64,000 nucleotides of DNA from Symsagittifera roscoffensis (lineage: Eukaryota > Xenacoelomorpha > Acoela > Convolutidae): the NCBI RefSeq assembly GCF_963678635.1, contig NC_087063.1:50353220-50417219 (forward strand), written 5' to 3'. Under the pieces are notes generated by a model. That model was not told the origin of the DNA and did no database searches. It worked only from the letters and a program-made list of their open reading frames with translations. The position numbers and the translations under genes are program-made. Shown piece after piece: positions 44,674-56,033 of this stretch (the first letter of the stretch is position 1; the number at the start of each line of letters is the position of its first letter).

Positions 44674-44919
44674 TCATTTGTATAGTTCGTCTAAACTGTT
44701 GGTTTCTGATTCGGAAAATGCGTTCCTATTTTTTGAAAATCTTTTTCGTGTGATTTGTCTTTGTTTGTTTATAATTTTCCTTTTTATTGTTTGTCGTTTT
44801 GTTCGAATGTATCCAACTGTTTGTGTATGTGGAGTGATTACAAGGTCGTATTTTTGGTTATCTATTTCACAATTGTGTAAAACGATTGTTTGTTTATTTC
44901 CTAAATTTTTGAATGACAT
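44674..44919 (-). CDS. Small basic ORF, 81 codons, hypothetical
   Basis: The ATG at 44919 opens 81 codons to a stop at 44674. The middle is strongly basic (RTKRQTIKRKIINKQRQITR), like a nuclear-localisation or RNA-binding segment, and is preceded by a short ordered-looking part (MSFKNLGNKQTIVLHNCEID). It lies about 195 bases upstream of ORF Z in the same orientation. No homologue in the window. It may belong to element E or be a chance frame. Confidence 0.35.
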   Translation of the reverse strand: MSFKNLGNKQTIVLHNCEIDNQKYDLVITPHTQTVGYIRTKRQTIKRKIINKQRQITRKRFSKNRNAFSESETNSLDELYK

Positions 44920-45612
44920 AAGGTTTAGGATGAGGGATGCAAGAAGTTATTAGTGATTTTTATTTTCCTAGACTGTTAGTTCTTACAATTTTTTGGTTAG
45001 CTTAACCTGGGTCTTTTGTTCAGGGATGGAGAGAACAGTATACCGATTCCGAAGAATGATTTTTACTTTCTCGTGGCTAGTCTAAGTTAAGGTGTTAACT
45101 TACTTAATCTTTCTTAGGGGTAGTGATTGTGTTCAAGGGTTGGAGAATAGTAAATCGATCCACAAGGTTCAGGTATAATTAGAACGCAAGTAGTTCGTTA
45201 GATACTATTTTAAACTTACTAAGTCTAAGATCTATCCTGGGTCTGTTAAGCGGAGGGTTCAAGTGAAGGATGAATAACCGAAGTTCTTCACTGTTTAACT
45301 TAGTTTGAATGGTTAGTTTTATTTAAAAATTTCTATTAATCCTGGGTCTTTTGAAAGGTTGGATAAAGAATCGACGTTTCAGGTCGTTAGACACTTGCTA
45401 AATGGGTGGGGGAGAACAAAATTGTTCTTTTTGATCCAAGGATAGGCTTTGATGATCAGATTTTAAATTTAGTGAGATAGAAAATTTATAAACATCCAAG
45501 GATAAGCCTTGATGATCTGGTTTAAAATTAAGTAAATTTAAGTTTAAAATGGTCTAAATTTATTTACTAAAAAGAGTTAGTTTTTCAATGATATTAGTGA
45601 GCTTATGATTGC
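44920..45612. other. Non-coding flank with small direct repeats
   Basis: No gene. CCTGGGTCT recurs at 45006, 45236 and 45341. A pair of related units at 45440-45545 share CCAAGGATA and TTGATGATC. This could be the outer part (LTR or 5' region) of element E or a flank of module M. Confidence 0.4.
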
Positions 45613-46562
45613 TGGTATGTTTAGGCGATGGAGCTGGAACAACAGGATGATTTATGATTACTAACAATTTTTTGTCATGCTACTAATTTTTATTTTTATT
45701 TTCAATAAATATTTTTCAAATATGTTTTATATAATACTGCAGAAATTAAGAAAACGATCTGAGATCTTTTTATCAATCGTTATTGTACATTAATAATTTT
45801 GTTTAGCGCCTGAAATGATCGTGAAGATTTACTTCAAAATATTATGTTTGTAAATGAAAATCTAAATTCATTGCTAATAAGGTTCTAAATATAAAAGTTT
45901 GTGTTGGCTTTTGCCTTACAACCATGAAACTAATTGGTAAGTTTCTATGTAGTCGTATATCGTCTCTTCTCCGAGGTCTTTTTCCAATACCAGGTAGTTC
46001 TAGTATTGTGCGGAATATCGGCTCTGATCTATTGAGTCGTAGAGACATTTCAATAAAGTTACTATCGTGTAATATTTTGAAAATGTTTTTGTCTAATTTG
46101 TAATCTATTTTTGGTTAGTTCTAAGCTATTAAGGTCTTATTCGAGACTTATAGTCGCACGAGATGAGTTTAGATGGTTCTCTAAATCATAGAGTAATTTC
46201 GGATAGGGTACACCGTTTGCTCATCTTATTTTCGGCCGGATAGATTCGTGCAACTTCTTAGTCTAATACTGATCCTAATCTTACTCTTATATCTACTAGT
46301 CTCAGGGTGTTTAACTAGTTTCTGCTAGGCTCAATAGATCTAGAGTATACTGGTTTATTGCGGCAGCTGAAATTCTCTTGGAGAGGCAACTAATTTCTAA
46401 GTTAAATTCAAATCTCTCTGGTGCTGAAATTACAAGTAATTTCAGCACTTACAAATAAGTGGGTTGTTAGTTAGATGGAATATGTTTGGTTAATATTAAT
46501 TATTTTACAGTGGTAAAATATCTAATTTATCCAATTATAAAATGTAGTTTAGATCAGGTTCC
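45613..46562. repeat. Module M, copy 1
   Basis: About 950 bases, nearly identical to 48543-49500, beginning GGTATGTTTAGG and ending TAGTTTAGATCAGGTTCCAC, directly followed by satellite in both cases. It contains a perfect 13-bp stem with a 2-base loop (46421-46448) and a second short stem (ACTTA-CAAA-TAAGT). A 68-codon minus-strand ORF (46048-45842, MSLRLNRSEP...) is kept in the second copy with a few substitutions but an earlier stop; I do not call it a gene. Confidence 0.85.
46421..46448. promoter_or_regulatory. Perfect hairpin in module M, copy 1
   Basis: GTGCTGAAATTAC, loop AA, GTAATTTCAGCAC. The same hairpin occurs in the second copy (about 49360-49387), and a 10-bp version with two compensatory pair changes occurs at 1764-1785. 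The strand and function are unknown. Confidence 0.65.
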
Positions 46563-48542
46563 ACTTTTCTTAAGTCGCGCCGTTTAAGTTTCTTCTTATG
46601 TCGCGGTGTCGGTCTTTTCTTAAGCCGCGCCTCTTCAGTCTTTGCTTAAGCCGCGCCTTTAAGGTCTTTTTTTAGGTCGCGCCGTCGGTCTTATCTTAAG
46701 TCGCGCCGCTTAAGTCCTTTCTTAATTCGCGCCGTCTGTCTTTTCTTTAGTCGCGCCGCTTGGGTCTTTTCTTAGGTCGCACCGCATAAGTCTTTTCTTA
46801 AGTCGCACCGCTCAAGTATTTTCTTAAGTCGCGCCGCTTAAGTCTTTTCTTAATTCGCTCCGCTTAACTCTTTTCTTAAATTGCGCCGCTTAAGTTTTTT
46901 CTTAAGTCGTGCCGCTTAAGTTTTTTCTTAAGTCGCGCCGTCGGTCTTTTCTTAAATCGCACCTTCAGTTTTTTTAGGTCGCGCCGCATAAGTCTTTTCT
47001 TAAAACGCGCCGCTTGAGTGTTTTCTTAAATCGCGCCGCTTAAGTCTTCTCTTAGGTCGCGTCGTCAGTATTTTCTTAAGTCCCAACGCTTTACTCTTTT
47101 CTTAAGTCGCGCAGCTTGAGTCTTTTCTTAACTCGCGCCGCTTAAGTCGTTTCTTAAGTCGCGCCGTCGGTCTTTTCTTAAACCGCGCCTTCAGTCTTTT
47201 TTTAGGTCGCGCCGCATAAGTCTTTTCTTAAGTCGCGCCGCTTAAGTATTTTCTTAAGTTGCGTCGTCAGTCTTTTCATAAGTCTCGTCGCTTTACTCTT
47301 TTCTTAAGTCTCGCCGCTTAAGTCTTTTCTTAAAAAGCGCCTTCAGTCATTTTTTAGGTCGCGCCGTCGGTCTTATCTTAAGTCGCGCCGCTTAAGTCCT
47401 TTCTTAATTCGCGCCGTCTGTCTTTTCTTTAGTCGCGCCGCTTGGGTCTTTTCTTAGGTCGCACCGCATAAGTCTTTTCTTAAGTCGCACCGCTCAAGTA
47501 TTTTCTTAAGTCGCGCCGCTTAAGTCTTTTCTTAATTCGCTCCGCTTAACTCTTTTCTTAAATTGCGCCGCTTAAGTTTTTTCTTAAGTCGTGCCGCTTA
47601 AGTTTTTTCTTAAGTCGCGCCGTCGGTCTTTTCTTAAATCGCGCCTTCAGTTTTTTTAGGTCGCGCCGCATAAGTCTTTTCTTAAAACGCGCCGCTTGAG
47701 TGTTTTCTTAAATCGCGCCGCTTAAGTCTTCTCTTAGGTCACGTCGTCAGTATTTTCTTAAGTCCCAACGCTTTACTCTTTTCTTAAGTCGCGCAGCTTG
47801 AGTCTTTTCTTAACTCGCGCCGCTTAAGTCTTTTCTTAAGTCGCGCCGTCGGTCTTTTCTTAAACCGCGCCTTCAGTCTTTTTTTAGGTCGCGCCGCATA
47901 AGTCTTTTCTTAAGTCGCGCCGCTCAAGTATTTTCTTAAGTTGCGTCGTCAGTCTTTTCATAAGTCTCGTCGCTTTACTCTTTTCTTAAGTCTCGCCGCT
48001 TAAGTCTTTTCTTAAGTCGCGCCGCTTAAGTGTTTTCTTAAATCGCGCCGCTTAAGTCTTTTCTTAAGTCGCATCGTCAGTCTTTTCTTAAGTCGCAAAG
48101 CCTTACGCTTTTTTTAAGTCGCGCCGCTTAAGTCTTTTCTTAAGTCGCGCCTTCAGTCTTTTTTTAGATCGCGCCGCATGATTCTTTTCTTAAGTCGCGC
48201 CGCTTAAGTATTTTTTTAAGTCGCGTCGTCAGTTTTTTCTTAAGTCGCGCCGCTTAAGTCTTTTCTTAAATCGCGCCTTCAGTCTTTTTTAGGTTGCACC
48301 TTATCAGTCTTTTCTTAAGTCACGCCGCTTAAGTATTTTCTTAAGTCGCGTCGTCAGTCTTTTCTTAAGTCGCGTCGCTTTAATCTTTTCTTAAGTCGCG
48401 CCGCTTAAGTCTTTTCTTAAGTCGCGCCGTCGGTCTTTTCCCAAATCGCGCCTTCAGTCTTTTTTAGGTCGCGCCGCATAAGTCTTTTCTTGAGTCGCGC
48501 CGTTTAAGTATTTTTTCTTAAGTCGCGTCGTCAGTCTTTTCT
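46563..48542. repeat. Satellite array 1, 26-bp monomer with 682-bp higher-order repeat
   Basis: The typical monomer is AAGTCGCGCCGCTTAAGTCT plus TTTCTT (26 bases). Variants replace CCGCTTAAG by CCGTCGG, CCTTCAG, CCGCATAAG, TCGTCAG or CGCTTTACT. The series of variants starting GCCGTCGGTCTTATC recurs at 46681 and 47363, so monomers are organised in a 682-base higher-order unit. Confidence 0.9.
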
Positions 48543-49500
48543 GGTATGTTTAGGTGATGGAGCTGGAACAACAGGATGATTTATGATTACTAACAATTTT
48601 TTGTCATGCTACTAATTTTTATTTTTATTTTCAATAAATATTTTTCAAATATGTTTTATATAATACTGCAGAAATTAAGAAAACGATCCGAGATAATTTT
48701 CTCAATAATTATCAGTACATTAATAATTTTGTTTAGCGCCTGAAATGATCATGAAGATTTACTTCAAAATATTATGTTTGTAAATGAAAATCTTAATTCA
48801 TTGCTAATAAGGTTCTAAATAGAAAAGTTTGTGTTGGCTTTTGCCTTACAGCCATGAAACTAATTGGTAATTTTCTATGTAGTCGTATATCGTCTCTTCT
48901 CCGAGGTCTTTTTCCAATACCAGGTAGTTCTAGTATTGTGCGGAATATCGGCTCTGATCTATTGAGTCGTAGAGACATTTCAATAAAGTTACTATCGTGT
49001 AATATTTTGAAAATGTTTTTGTCTAATTTGTAATCTATTTTTGGTTAGTTCTAAGCTATTAAGGTCTTATTCGAGACTTATAGTCGCACGAGATGAGTTT
49101 AGATGGTTCTCTAAATCATTGAGTAATTTCGGATAGGGTACACCGTCTGCTCGTCACGCTATCTTATTTTCGGCCGGATAGATTCGTGCAACTTCTTAGT
49201 CTAATACCGATCCTAATCTTACTCTTATATCTACTAGTCTCAGGGTGTTTAACTAGTTTCTGCTAGGCTCAATAGATCTAGAGTATACTGGTTTATTAAG
49301 GCAGCTGAAGTTCTCTTGGAGAGGCGACTAATTTCTAAGTTAAATTCAAATCTCTCTGGTGCTGAAATTACAAGTAATTTCAGCACTTACAAATAAGTGG
49401 GTTGTTAGTTAGATGGAATATGTTTGGTTAATATTAATTATTTTACAGTGGTAAAATATCTAATTTATCCAATTATAAAATGTAGTTTAGATCAGGTTCC
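48543..49500. repeat. Module M, copy 2
   Basis: Second copy of 45613-46562 with a handful of substitutions (for example near 48685 and 48790). It follows the satellite without spacer and is itself followed by satellite, so M plus satellite behaves as one tandem unit of about 2.94 kb. Confidence 0.85.
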
Positions 49501-52253
49501 ACTTTTCTTAAGTCGCGCCGTTTAAGTTTTCTCTTATGTCGCGGGGTCGGTCTTTTCTTAAGCCGCGCCTCTTCAGTCTTTGCTTAAGCCGCGCCTTTAA
49601 GGTCTTTTTTTAGGTCGCGCCGTCGGTCTTATCTTAAGTCGCGCCGCTTAAGTCCTTTCTTAATTCGCGCCGTCTGTCTTTTCTTTAGTCGCGCCGCTTG
49701 GGTCTTTTTTTACGTCGCACCGCATAAGTCTTTTCTTAAGTCGCACCGCTCAAGTATTTTCTTAAGTCGCGCAGCTTAAGTCTTTTCTTAATTCGCGCCA
49801 TTTAACTCTTTTCTTAAATCGCGCCGCTTAAGTTTTTTGTTAAGTCGCGCTGCTTAAGTTTTTTCTTAAGTCGCGCCGTCGGTCTTTTCTTAAATCGCGC
49901 CTTCAGTTTTTTTAGGTCGCGCCGCATAAGTCTTTTCTTAAGTCGCGCCGCTTGAATGTTTTCTTAAATCGCACCGCTTAAGTCTTTTCTTAGGTCGCGT
50001 CGTCAGTATTTTCTTAAGTCGCAACGCTCTACTCTTTTCTTAAGTCGCGCCGCTTGAGTCTTTTCTTAACTCGCGGCGCTTAAGTCTTTTCTTAAGTCGC
50101 GCCGTCGGTCTTTTCTTAAACCGCGCCTTCAGTCTTTTTTTAGGTCGCGCCGCATAAGTCTTTTCTTAAGTCGCGCCGCTTAAGTATTTTCTTAAGTTGC
50201 GTCGTCAGTCTTTTCTTAAGTCTCGTCGCTTTACTCTTTTCTTAAGTCTCGCCGCTTAAGTCTTTTCTTAAAAAGCGCCTTCAGTCATTTTTTAGGTCGC
50301 GCCGCATAAGTATTTTCTTAAGTCGCGCCGCTTAAGTGTTTTCTTAAATCGCGCCGCTTAAGTCTTTTCTTAAGTCGCATCGTCAGTCTTTTCTTAAGTC
50401 GCAACGCTTTACGCTTTTTTTAAGTCGCGCCGCTTAAGTCTTTTCTTAAGTCGCGCCTTCAGTCTTTTTTTAGATCGCGCCGCATAAGTCTTTTCTTAAG
50501 TCGCGCCGCTTAAGTATTTTTTTAAGTCGCGTCGTCAGTTTTTTCTTAAGTCGCGCCTATTAAGTCTTTTCTTAAATCGCGCCTTCAGTCTTTTTTAGGT
50601 TGCGCCGCATCAGTCTTTTCTTAAGTCACGCCGCTTAAGTATTTTCTTAAGTCGCGTCGTCAGTCTTTTCTTAAGTCGCGTCGCTTTAATCTTTTCTTAA
50701 GTCGCGCCGCTTGAGTCTTTTCTTAAGTCGCGCCGTCGGTCTTTTCTCAAATCGCGCCTTCAGTCTTTTTGAGGTCGCGCCGCATAAGTCTTTTCTTGAG
50801 TCGCGCCGTTTAAGTATTTTTTATTAAGTCGCGTGGTCAGTCTTTTCTGAAGTTGCGTCGCTTTACTCTTTTCTTAAGTCGCGTCGCTTTAATTTTTTTA
50901 AAGTCGCGCCGCTTAAATCTTTTCTTAAGTCGCGCCGTCGGTCTTTTCTTAAATCGCGCTTTCGGTCTTTTTTTAGGTCGCGCCGCATAAGTCTTTTCTT
51001 GAGTTGCGCCGCTTAAGTAATTTCTTAAGTCGCTTCGTCAGTCTTTTCTTAAGTGGCGTTGCTTTACTCTTTTCTTAAGTCGCGCCGCTTAAGTCTTTTC
51101 TTAAATCGCGCCTTCAGTCTTTTTTTAGGTCGCGCCGCTTAAGTCTTTTCTTAAATCGCGCCTTCAGTCTTTTTTTAGGTCGCGCCGCATAAGTCTTTTC
51201 TTAATTCGCGCCGCTTAAGTGTTTTTTTTAAGTCGCGCCACTTAAGTCTTTTCTTAAGTCGCGTCGTCAGTCTTTTTTTAAGTCGCAACGCTTTACTCTT
51301 TTCTTAAATCTCGCCGCTTAGGTCTTTTCTTAAGTCGAGCCGTCAGTCTTTTCTTAAATCGCGCCTTCAGTCTTTTTTTAGGTCACGCCGCATAATTCTT
51401 TTCTTAAGTCGCGCCGCTTAAGTAATTTCTTAAGTCACGCCGTGTAAGTCTTTTCTCGAGTCGCGCCACTCAAATCTTTTTTCTTAAGTAGCGCCAACAT
51501 TTTTTTCTTCAGTCGCGCCGCCAGTCTTTTCTTGAGTCGCGCCGTTAGTCCTTTCTTACTTTCTTAAGTGGCGCAGTCAGTCTTTTCTTAAGTCACGCCA
51601 TCAGTCTTTCCTTAAGTCACGCCGCTTAAGTCTTTTCTTAAGTCGCGCCGTCAGTTTCTTCTTAAGTCGCGTTGCTTTACTCTTTTCTTAAGTCGCGCCG
51701 CTTAAGTCTTTTCTTAAGTCGCGCCTTCAGTCTTTTTTTTTAGGTCGCGCCGCATTAGTCTTTTCTTAAGTCGCGCCGCTTACGTGTTTTTTTAAGTCGC
51801 GCCGCTTAAGTCTTTTCTTAAGTCGCGTCGTCAGTCTTTTCTTAAGTCGCAACGCTTTACTTTTTTCTTTAGTCGCGCCGCGTAAGTCTTTTCTTAAGTC
51901 GCGCCGCTTAAGTCTTTTCTTAAGTCGCGCCGTCAGTCGTTTCTTAACTCGCGCTTTCAGTCTTTTTTTTAGGTCGCGCCGCATAAGTCTTTTCTTAAGT
52001 CGCGCCGCTTAAGTATTTTCTTAAGTTGCGTCGTCAGTCTTTTATTAAGTCGCGCCGCTTTACTCTTTTCTTAAATCGCGCCGCTTAAGTCTTTTCTTAA
52101 ATCGCGCCTTCAGTCTTTTTTTAGGTCGCGCCGCATAAGTCTTTTCTTAAGTCGCGCCGCTTAAGTATTTTCTTAAATCGCGCCGTCAGTTTTTTCTTAA
52201 GCCGCGTCGCTTTACTCTTTTCTTAAGTCGCGCCGCTTAAGTCTTTTCTTAAG
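49501..52253. repeat. Satellite array 2
   Basis: Same monomer family as array 1. The first 780 bases follow the same order of variants as array 1, then the order diverges. It ends at CTTTTCTTAAGC where the BEL/Pao 5' region begins. Minus-strand Lys/Arg-rich frames such as 51984-51766 are by-products of the repeat. Confidence 0.9.
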
Positions 52254-53545
52254 CTTTCCGATCTTTTCGACCGGGCAAACTCGTCGCGTTTTTCGCGTTC
52301 AAGAAGAAGACGGCGCGATTGGCACAATCAAACAGCCAGCAGCACGGCCAGCACAACCAAATGTTGCGTTTTCCAGACTTTTGCGACCGAATAGATCCAT
52401 TTCAATTTCTGCAATCACAGATCAAGGTGGACACGGAGCGAGCAGCGCGACCCAACATAAAGCGGCAGGACCGCAGTGCGACAATGATTTTCAATTTCCA
52501 GATTTGTAGAACCGAAAAAAATCCGTCCCGACTTTCGCGATCAAAACAGAGATGGCGCGACCAGCGTGACCAAGAGAACAGTGTGACTCAAGGAACGGAT
52601 CGGCCCATGAAATGATGAGACCAGGGGAAAAGAATGACCGGCGCAACCCTACATGCAACGCCGCAGCCAGCTCGAACAACATTGGTGTTGTCCAGATTTT
52701 TACGAACGATATTGCAGGCTAAAGTCTGTTTTCGGACTGGCCAATGAAAATGAGTTTTAAGTCTCGAGATATCTCTTAGAAAGTAAAACCCCAAAAACGG
52801 TTGGTGTTTTAACTTGATTTAAAAAATACAAAATTGCTTGGTTGTTATAATATTACGTAAAAATTTTTCAGTTCAATTTTGCTTCTCAAACTTTTGTTGA
52901 AGAGAATTTGAATAAAAGTGTCCAGATTTTCAAAAATACCAGTTTATTTCCAGAGTCAAAATCGTGAGTTCTTTTTCATAACTTTGCGACTCTGTGTCCT
53001 CTGCAAAATCTGGAAAGTTGCGAAAGTTGCTTCACAACATTAGCGCGATTTTGAAAATCTGGGCGGATTTTGAGCAGTTATAATTGCGAGCGAGAGTTTC
53101 GCGACCAAATTTTAGATTTTCGAGACTTTCGCGACAAAAAAGCGAATTTCCCGACCTATGAGACTTTACGTCTGAAATTTTGCGATGGAACTTTGGTACG
53201 TTCAGGCTTTCACGACCCACGACGCGAGTTTCACGACTTGACGTCCACACTTTTCATACTCAAACTATCGTAGCCAAAGTGTGAACTCGATTTAAGTTTT
53301 GGACGACAGCTTCAGCTTCTTCAGCACAAATTGGTGCCGCGACTCAGTTGACGACTCAGTTGGCGCTCTCAGGAACTTGGGAGATCCTTTGACATTAAAG
53401 CGTAAAGCTAGAGACCAGCGGTTGGAAATACAGCACTTGCAGTGCACTACCCAAAAATATTACAGATCAAACATTTCTGGATCATTCGCAGATACGGCGT
53501 CAAAACACTAGTCGCTAAGTCTAAGAGAAAAATAGGCTAAATAAG
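52254..53545 (+). other. 5' region of the BEL/Pao element, CGCGA-rich
   Basis: Non-coding by appearance. It contains at least eight CGCGA/TCGCG motifs (for example TTTCGCGACC and ACTTTCGCGAC at 53090-53140) in an otherwise AT-rich context. It may include the LTR and leader. The inverted copy is 62580-63862. Confidence 0.45.
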
Positions 53546-54149
53546 ATGCAAATTGAGATCTTTAAGCATTGCACACTCATTTTAGTTGGATTGCAGGAGC
53601 ACGTAGCCGAAGTATATTGGTGTATAGCTCATAAGCTTGGTCTTGTAGTTGTTGTACATAGTGTTGCATTTATGTTACAGTGCTTTAATGACGCTTCGTT
53701 TTCTTCTATTGAATTAAAGTTTGGTTCGTCCCTTTCTCGATTTTCAAGAAAACATTATTTGTCAGTTTGTCACAAAGCACATCGTTTAACAGTTTGTCCC
53801 AATGAATCGGGGATTAGGTCGGAAAGTACAAAAGCTTCTAGACGTAATTGGAAATTAAGCTCCTCAGTTTCATAAAAACAAATATGAAGCCAAGCAGAGC
53901 CAAAAACGCAAAATTTTTATTGAGAACTGTGTCAGGAACGCAAAAACTTTGCTGGAAAAATGATGAGATAAGTCATATGGCAGAGGAGGCTTAGAGACAA
54001 AATTTGTGATGAAGTGGGGCTTGACATGGTGACAAAACGACACGATGAAGTAATTCAAAGCCAAAAACTTTGTAGGCTAGAAACTTTGCTGGAATTTTTT
54101 TGGATCTGAAGAACAAGAACGTCCATTTCATCGCGTTCGGGGAAAGTGG

Positions 54150-56033
54150 CTTCATCGTAAGCTTTCGAAAACCTAAAGGTCATATCAATATAGGGTATCA
54201 GGTTAAAATAAAGCCATTTCTATGACGTCTATTAAAGGGAAAAAAGAATTGATGCTAGCTAATTTAGGAACACAAAAGGTCAAGAGACAAAACGAAGCAG
54301 CAACGCGCTTACTAGATATGGAGTACACGAAGCTCGAAATTAAGCAGAGTTTGATAGAAGTACGCATCCGCGAGGAGAATAAAAACAAGTTTGGTAAAGC
54401 CAACATAGCTGAAGTTGGATTGGAAAAAGACTCCGATTATTTTGAATTGTTGCTTGCTTGGCAAGCTCTTACAGGCAAACAGCAGGTAAACGCAAACAAG
54501 CTTGTGTGGAAAATGCGCCGAATTTGAAACCAGTCCTGACCGTAACCAAACCGACCGCTCACACTTCTGGATTAAAAACTGTTCAGTATAACGTCCCAGT
54601 AGATTTCGTCCCTGCGTGTATGCTCAATTAGGTGGTTTGTGTTCAACAATAATACATGGGGCTGGAGGCCTGGCACTTATTCCAAATAATCTTACAAAAA
54701 CTCCTGCCGGCATCTAAGCTCAGCAAAACATCGGTGAAAATGGTTTGAACTTGATGCTGAGCCGGTTGATGCTGAGCCTGCTAATTTTGAAAATGTTCAA
54801 TCACCTTCGTATTCAAACTTACCAACTTGCAATTGTTTCGGCAAAACCTCCTGTGGGTCATCCCCTCAACTGTGAAAACGACCCCTGCAGTTTGTAACAC
54901 ACTAATTTTGAATGAATCATCGGAAGTAATCCAAGCAATAACACCAGTTGCTCCTCCAAAAATTGTAACATTTTCTTGCAAAAACGGTGAAACAGTTCAT
55001 TTTTTCACTCCGCTTCACGAGCAAGTACCCCAGCAATCATGAATTGTGTCGGATATTCCTAGTTTCTCCAATCATCAGCCGTTTTTTTTTGAATCCCGTC
55101 GCATCGTGCGTTCATCAACCTGTCCCGAATGATGTCAATATGCCATCGCAATCGATATCCGTTGGATAAGTCAGTTAAGCAGCGCTGTTTATTCACAACC
55201 AATAATTTCGGCTAAGATAGCGGGCTTCGCGTATTTCGGGCGAACGTACAGGGATGCACTAAAAGCCCTTGACCGATAAGTTGGGCAACCTCAAACGGAT
55301 TTGAGCGCCCCCCTCTAAAAAATTATCACCGATCCACCAGTGAAAAAGCACAATTCGATCGAAAAACCTTATCAATTTTGCTTGTGTTATTTCAAGTCTC
55401 GCTGGTGTGTTTTGATCGTTGTCATATGAGAACCATCTTAAAGAAGGAACCGCAATCCTAAATCATACCTCATAGAAAATTGTCTCAAAACATCAAGGAG
55501 CCTCGGTCTTCTGACACGGTCAAGCTTAACTGGTGTTGCTCTAATCACTTTGATTTCAATGATTGCTTGAAAGAAAAGGCCGAAACGCACACGATTATCT
55601 TCCTGGCAAAACAAAAACTGAAGAACCCGACAAGGCAGAAACTACCATCCCATTTTTTGCTTCCAGTCTTAGGCCAAACAAGGCTGAATATTCTATCTGC
55701 CCGCAGTGCGCTGATGAACAACCGTTATGGGAATGCGAATTCTTTAAGGAAAAGAACCTTACTCAAAGGCAAAATTTTCAGCGGAGAAAAGACTCTATTT
55801 CTCTTTTCTTCAAGCGGATCACATGTTCCGTAAATGCCCGCAATTTAGAAAATGCACTAAACCTGAGAGCGAAGGTAAGCCCAGGATTCTTTTGCATGGT
55901 GCAGACCGCATCTTCCCTCCTCGAAAGGAATAAAACAAGTCTTCTACCGGAAAAGCTCCGACGAAAAAATCAACGTCGTTTTGTTTCGACTACGTGCAGG
56001 ATGTTAATTGTCTTCTCCTGGCTATTGAGTTAA
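54150..56033 (+). pseudogene. BEL/Pao gag, left copy, broken
   Basis: The segment 54222-54527 has KKELMLANLG, a charged helix and FELLLAWQALTGKQQVNANK. 55210-55290 has SAKIAGFAYFGRTYRDALKA, a typical BEL gag block, with frame changes. 55563-56033 has the Cys-containing region (CPQCADEQPLWECEFFKEKN; then HMFRKCPQ in another frame), matching the zinc-knuckle part that precedes the protease in BEL/Pao. ORFs are short and overlap in different frames, so the gene is dead. Confidence 0.7.

Larger units (their letters stand above)
33197..44920 (-). mobile_element. Element E copy 2: env-bearing gypsy-like element, fullest copy
   Basis: Minus-strand order is a small basic ORF and a 344-codon ORF Z (membership tentative), a GC-rich junction, RT thumb plus RNase H, integrase, small membrane ORF, ORF Y, env, ORF X and a 430-base 3' non-coding part. 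The left boundary matches copy 1. The RT fingers/palm, protease and recognisable gag are missing at the junction near 43183. No LTR pair was found, so the right end is approximate. Confidence 0.75.

Noticed and set aside
45842-46048. 68-codon ORF in module M
   Set aside because: Conserved only because the module is nearly identical; the second copy stops early and the diverged fragment at 1553-1897 does not cover it.
51766-51984. 72-codon Lys/Arg-rich minus-strand ORF
   Set aside because: It is a translation of the 26-bp satellite; composition and repetition come from the monomer.
46563-52253. Regular repeat arrays as a possible CRISPR
   Set aside because: Monomers are contiguous with no unique spacers, and the context is eukaryotic.
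53546-53875. 109-codon ORF in front of BEL gag
   Set aside because: The right copy shifts frame directly after the ATG and the opposite strand is equally open; no BEL protein is expected here.
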